Source: an uncultured Haloferula sp. (GTDB lineage Bacteria > Verrucomicrobiota > Verrucomicrobiae > Verrucomicrobiales > Akkermansiaceae). Taken from it: DNA of 6,162 nucleotides. Made by a program: the position numbers and the translations under genes. Positions 4,103 to 6,162 of this stretch are shown here, piece after piece; positions within the stretch are counted from its first letter, which is position 1; every line of letters begins with the position of its first letter. Under the pieces are notes generated by a model. That model made no database searches. It was not told where the DNA came from and saw only the letters and a list, made by a program, of their open reading frames with translations. The stretch covers positions 1 to 6,162 of the forward strand of contig CAMPGU010000249.1 in NCBI GenBank assembly GCA_946885645.1. Direction: 5' to 3'.

Positions 4103-6162
4103 TCACTGGGGCGTGATATTCCACCTCAGGAAGCGCGATTGCAGCCCCTTCATCACGCTGGCAATGATCTTCCCGTCCTCGAAACGGATCGTCACGCCCT
4201 GCGAGGACCAGTTGACGAGGTCTTCCGACCATTGCGCTCCATAGACCACCCCTACCCTATGGATGGGAAGGTCCCGGGCGATTTCGATCTTGCCCACCGG
4301 GAAGGAGAGCTCTTCCGGCACCGGACTACTTCGTGTAGGATCCAGAGAGAACGCGTATTCGATCCCGTCGTCCAAGCCATCCCCGTCCAGGTCGCCATTG
4401 AACGACAAGGAATGCCCCGGGTACTCCGTGGAGGCCCATCCCGCGAAAGTATCCGGCAGACCGGTCGCGGTGACGACCTTGGCAGGACCGTAAGGGAAAG
4501 CCTTGCCGCCCAGAATGGCGCGGGGCCGCAACCACCAGGTCTGACCGACGGCCAAGGGAGTGCCAGCCGTGGTGGAATTGAAGACGAAGGATTCCAAGCC
4601 CTCGTCGGATACGGAGCCCTTCGGCTCCAGCCAGTCGCAGCCGCTCACGGTGATGTCATCGATGTAAATCCCGGTGGGTTGGGCGGGATAAGCTTCATGG
4701 GAGTAGGCCGAACCGCCCGATTGGAGATAATAGCGGAAGCGAACACGAAGAGGATTACCTCCGGTAGGCAGAGAGAGGGAGGCAGCTTGGAAAGCCGCAT
4801 CTGCTGAGCCATTGCTTTTCCCCTGATAATCGGCAAGCAGGGTCCAGGTGGTACCGCCATCTTGGGAAACCTCCACCACCAGGTGCGAGGCTTGGGTCAT
4901 CAGCCCGCGCTTGTAGAAGAAATTCAGTTTCGGGTTGGTGACCGGAACGATCTCACGGACCACCTCGAAGGACTGCTCCGGCACGCCATTGACCATTAGA
5001 TCGTAGAGCGTCGGAAAGGTCAGGCGGAAGGATCTCGAACCTGTCCGCTTGTAGGCGGAATTGGTCGAAAAAAGGTCATAGTCACCTGCCCCCGTCCCCG
5101 TCGTTCGGTCAATCACCATCGGAGTGGGATTGACCTCGGCCCCTTCCGTCCAGGTCGCGCTCTTTCGGAGGAAAAAGCCCGTCTCCATCTGGTCGGCTCC
5201 AGGCACACCCGCGACTTCATACTCCGCCCCTACCGATAGCACGGAAGAGGGACCGGAGAGCGTGGGCGTTTCCAACAAGTGGTCCGGATCGATCAGGGTG
5301 ACCGAGTACGAATAGGAAGCGGGCACCCCCTCTCCCTGTATGTTGGAGACGGTCACACTCCAACGGGTGTCCGAGCTCACGCTCTTCGCCGAAACCGTAG
5401 CCGGGACGCTCCACACGATGCTGTTGTCACCATAACCGACCGCCCTCGAAACGACGGTCACATTGGAAACGGGACTCAACGCGGCATTGGTCATCGAAAC
5501 CGTCGCCGTTGAAAAATTCGCACCGGGATAAGAAAGCGACCAGTAGGGCGTGTTGAACTTGGCCGGAACAAAACCTTTGGGTGGGTAAGCGGCGAAAACC
5601 GGCGGAAGATCGGGATCGAGTTCAGCCGCATTCGGAACCACGTAGAGAGCGTTTGTCGGAGGTCTGATCGTTCCGCTAGCCTGGCCCGGCGTGTCGCCTG
5701 TCCCGAAGTCGGTGGATCGTTGGTGCATGACCCACCGGCGGTGTCCCACGCTCGTGTTCCAACTGGAAACGCCCGCCACATCCTCCTTCATGTAGGACTC
5801 GATGGCACCCGGACCGAAAAAGCCCAGCGCCAGATTGCCGTTCTTGTTCGCGTTCCAAGCCGCTGGCGTCCAGGCGACACAGGCCGCATCGGTGGGACTG
5901 TGGCTCAGCCCGCCGTTGTTTGGATAGGTACGGGCGATCATCAGGGCCGAACGCTGCGCCGCGGCGGCCTTCGTCGTCGATGCCGAGGGTTTGTGCGGAT
6001 CCGCCTCCATGATCCTAACGGTAGCCCCTGAATTCACACTCACATCAGCCTGCACCCCGGACATCGCCCGGAAGTAATTCAGCCGACGCTCCACGACCAC
6101 GAACAAACCAGGCGAACTGGTCCACTCCGCTCCCGGCGGTAGAAGGGTGTAATTTCGAGTCC
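4103..6162 (-). CDS. CAP-domain multidomain protein, probably secreted (5' end beyond window)
   Basis: The frame is open to the window edge; the first possible start inside it is only a TTG at 6106, and coding continues upstream (EWTSSPGLFVVVERRLNYF), so the N-terminus and any signal peptide are missing. About 686 residues are visible. From the N-terminal side there is first a CAP (SCP/PR-1) domain, about 6130-5660: RRLNYFRAMSGV, LSHSP, GAIESYM, GHRRW and FGTGD. The His of LSH, the Glu of AIESYM and the His of GHRRW are candidate members of the cation-binding cavity. A beta-rich Ig-like part follows at about 5542-5285, with GYGDNSIVW. A beta-sandwich, jelly-roll-like stretch lies at about 5266-4637 (LVVEVSQDGGTTW, IDDITVSGC). 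The acidic calcium loop DLDGDGLDDGIEYAFSLDP is at 4337-4393, and a terminal QWSEDLVNW-type beta domain ends in RFLRWNITPQ. The composition suggests an extracellular protein. The substrate is unknown. Confidence 0.88.
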   Translation of the reverse strand, partial: TRNYTLLPPGAEWTSSPGLFVVVERRLNYFRAMSGVQADVSVNSGATVRIMEADPHKPSASTTKAAAAQRSALMIARTYPNNGGLSHSPTDAACVAWTPAAWNANKNGNLALGFFGPGAIESYMKEDVAGVSSWNTSVGHRRWVMHQRSTDFGTGDTPGQASGTIRPPTNALYVVPNAAELDPDLPPVFAAYPPKGFVPAKFNTPYWSLSYPGANFSTATVSMTNAALSPVSNVTVVSRAVGYGDNSIVWSVPATVSAKSVSSDTRWSVTVSNIQGEGVPASYSYSVTLIDPDHLLETPTLSGPSSVLSVGAEYEVAGVPGADQMETGFFLRKSATWTEGAEVNPTPMVIDRTTGTGAGDYDLFSTNSAYKRTGSRSFRLTFPTLYDLMVNGVPEQSFEVVREIVPVTNPKLNFFYKRGLMTQASHLVVEVSQDGGTTWTLLADYQGKSNGSADAAFQAASLSLPTGGNPLRVRFRYYLQSGGSAYSHEAYPAQPTGIYIDDITVSGCDWLEPKGSVSDEGLESFVFNSTTAGTPLAVGQTWWLRPRAILGGKAFPYGPAKVVTATGLPDTFAGWASTEYPGHSLSFNGDLDGDGLDDGIEYAFSLDPTRSSPVPEELSFPVGKIEIARDLPIHRVGVVYGAQWSEDLVNWSSQGVTIRFEDGKIIASVMKGLQSRFLRWNITPQ
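4337..4393 (-). other. Thrombospondin-3/EF-hand-like calcium-binding motif in the CAP protein
   Basis: The segment encodes DLDGDGLDDGIEYAFSLDP. Aspartates alternate in the D-x-D-G-D-G-x-x-D pattern used for calcium in thrombospondin type 3 and dockerin-like loops, followed directly by an amphipathic Glu-Tyr-Ala-Phe helix. Such a single motif before a short C-terminal beta domain is, from memory, common in large exported proteins of Verrucomicrobia. It supports both an extracellular location and the lineage guess. Confidence 0.75.

Overview
The window looks like a piece of a high-GC chromosome, probably from the Verrucomicrobiae (Luteolibacter/Haloferula-like relatives). That placement is an inference. 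It rests mainly on the large secreted-type protein at the right end, whose C-terminus has an acidic calcium-loop signature running into EYAFSLDP and a final Arg-Phe-Leu-Arg-Trp stretch, a style I associate with exported Verrucomicrobia proteins. The gene content is otherwise ordinary chromosomal housekeeping. I see no mobile element, CRISPR array, tRNA or rRNA.

Layout from left to right. Bases 1-189 are the rpoN upstream region: a GC-rich part (1-90) with short repeats, then an AT-rich part (about 92-160). The AT-rich part holds a perfect-consensus sigma-54 -24/-12 promoter inside an inverted repeat. rpoN (sigma-54, + strand) follows at 190-1593. Its 3' end overlaps by 11 bp the 3' end of a convergent GNAT acetyltransferase gene (- strand). 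Just upstream of that gene on the - strand is a small DUF3820-type gene, so the two probably form one transcript. A short divergent gap (about 2516-2606) separates them from a + strand pair: a seven-helix TrhA/hemolysin III membrane protein gene and, 7 nt later, mutM (formamidopyrimidine-DNA glycosylase). mutM converges, with only 10 bp between stop codons, on a long - strand gene for a multidomain CAP-superfamily protein. That gene runs off the right edge, so its N-terminus is missing.

How the parts may work together. Apart from the two presumed gene pairs there is no obvious shared pathway. The most notable feature is regulatory: the sigma-54 gene appears to have its own sigma-54-type promoter, which would make rpoN expression positively autoregulated and dependent on an enhancer-binding activator. 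The rest is compact, with overlapping or nearly abutting convergent genes and no convincing intrinsic terminators. I do not find a clearly new multi-gene system here.
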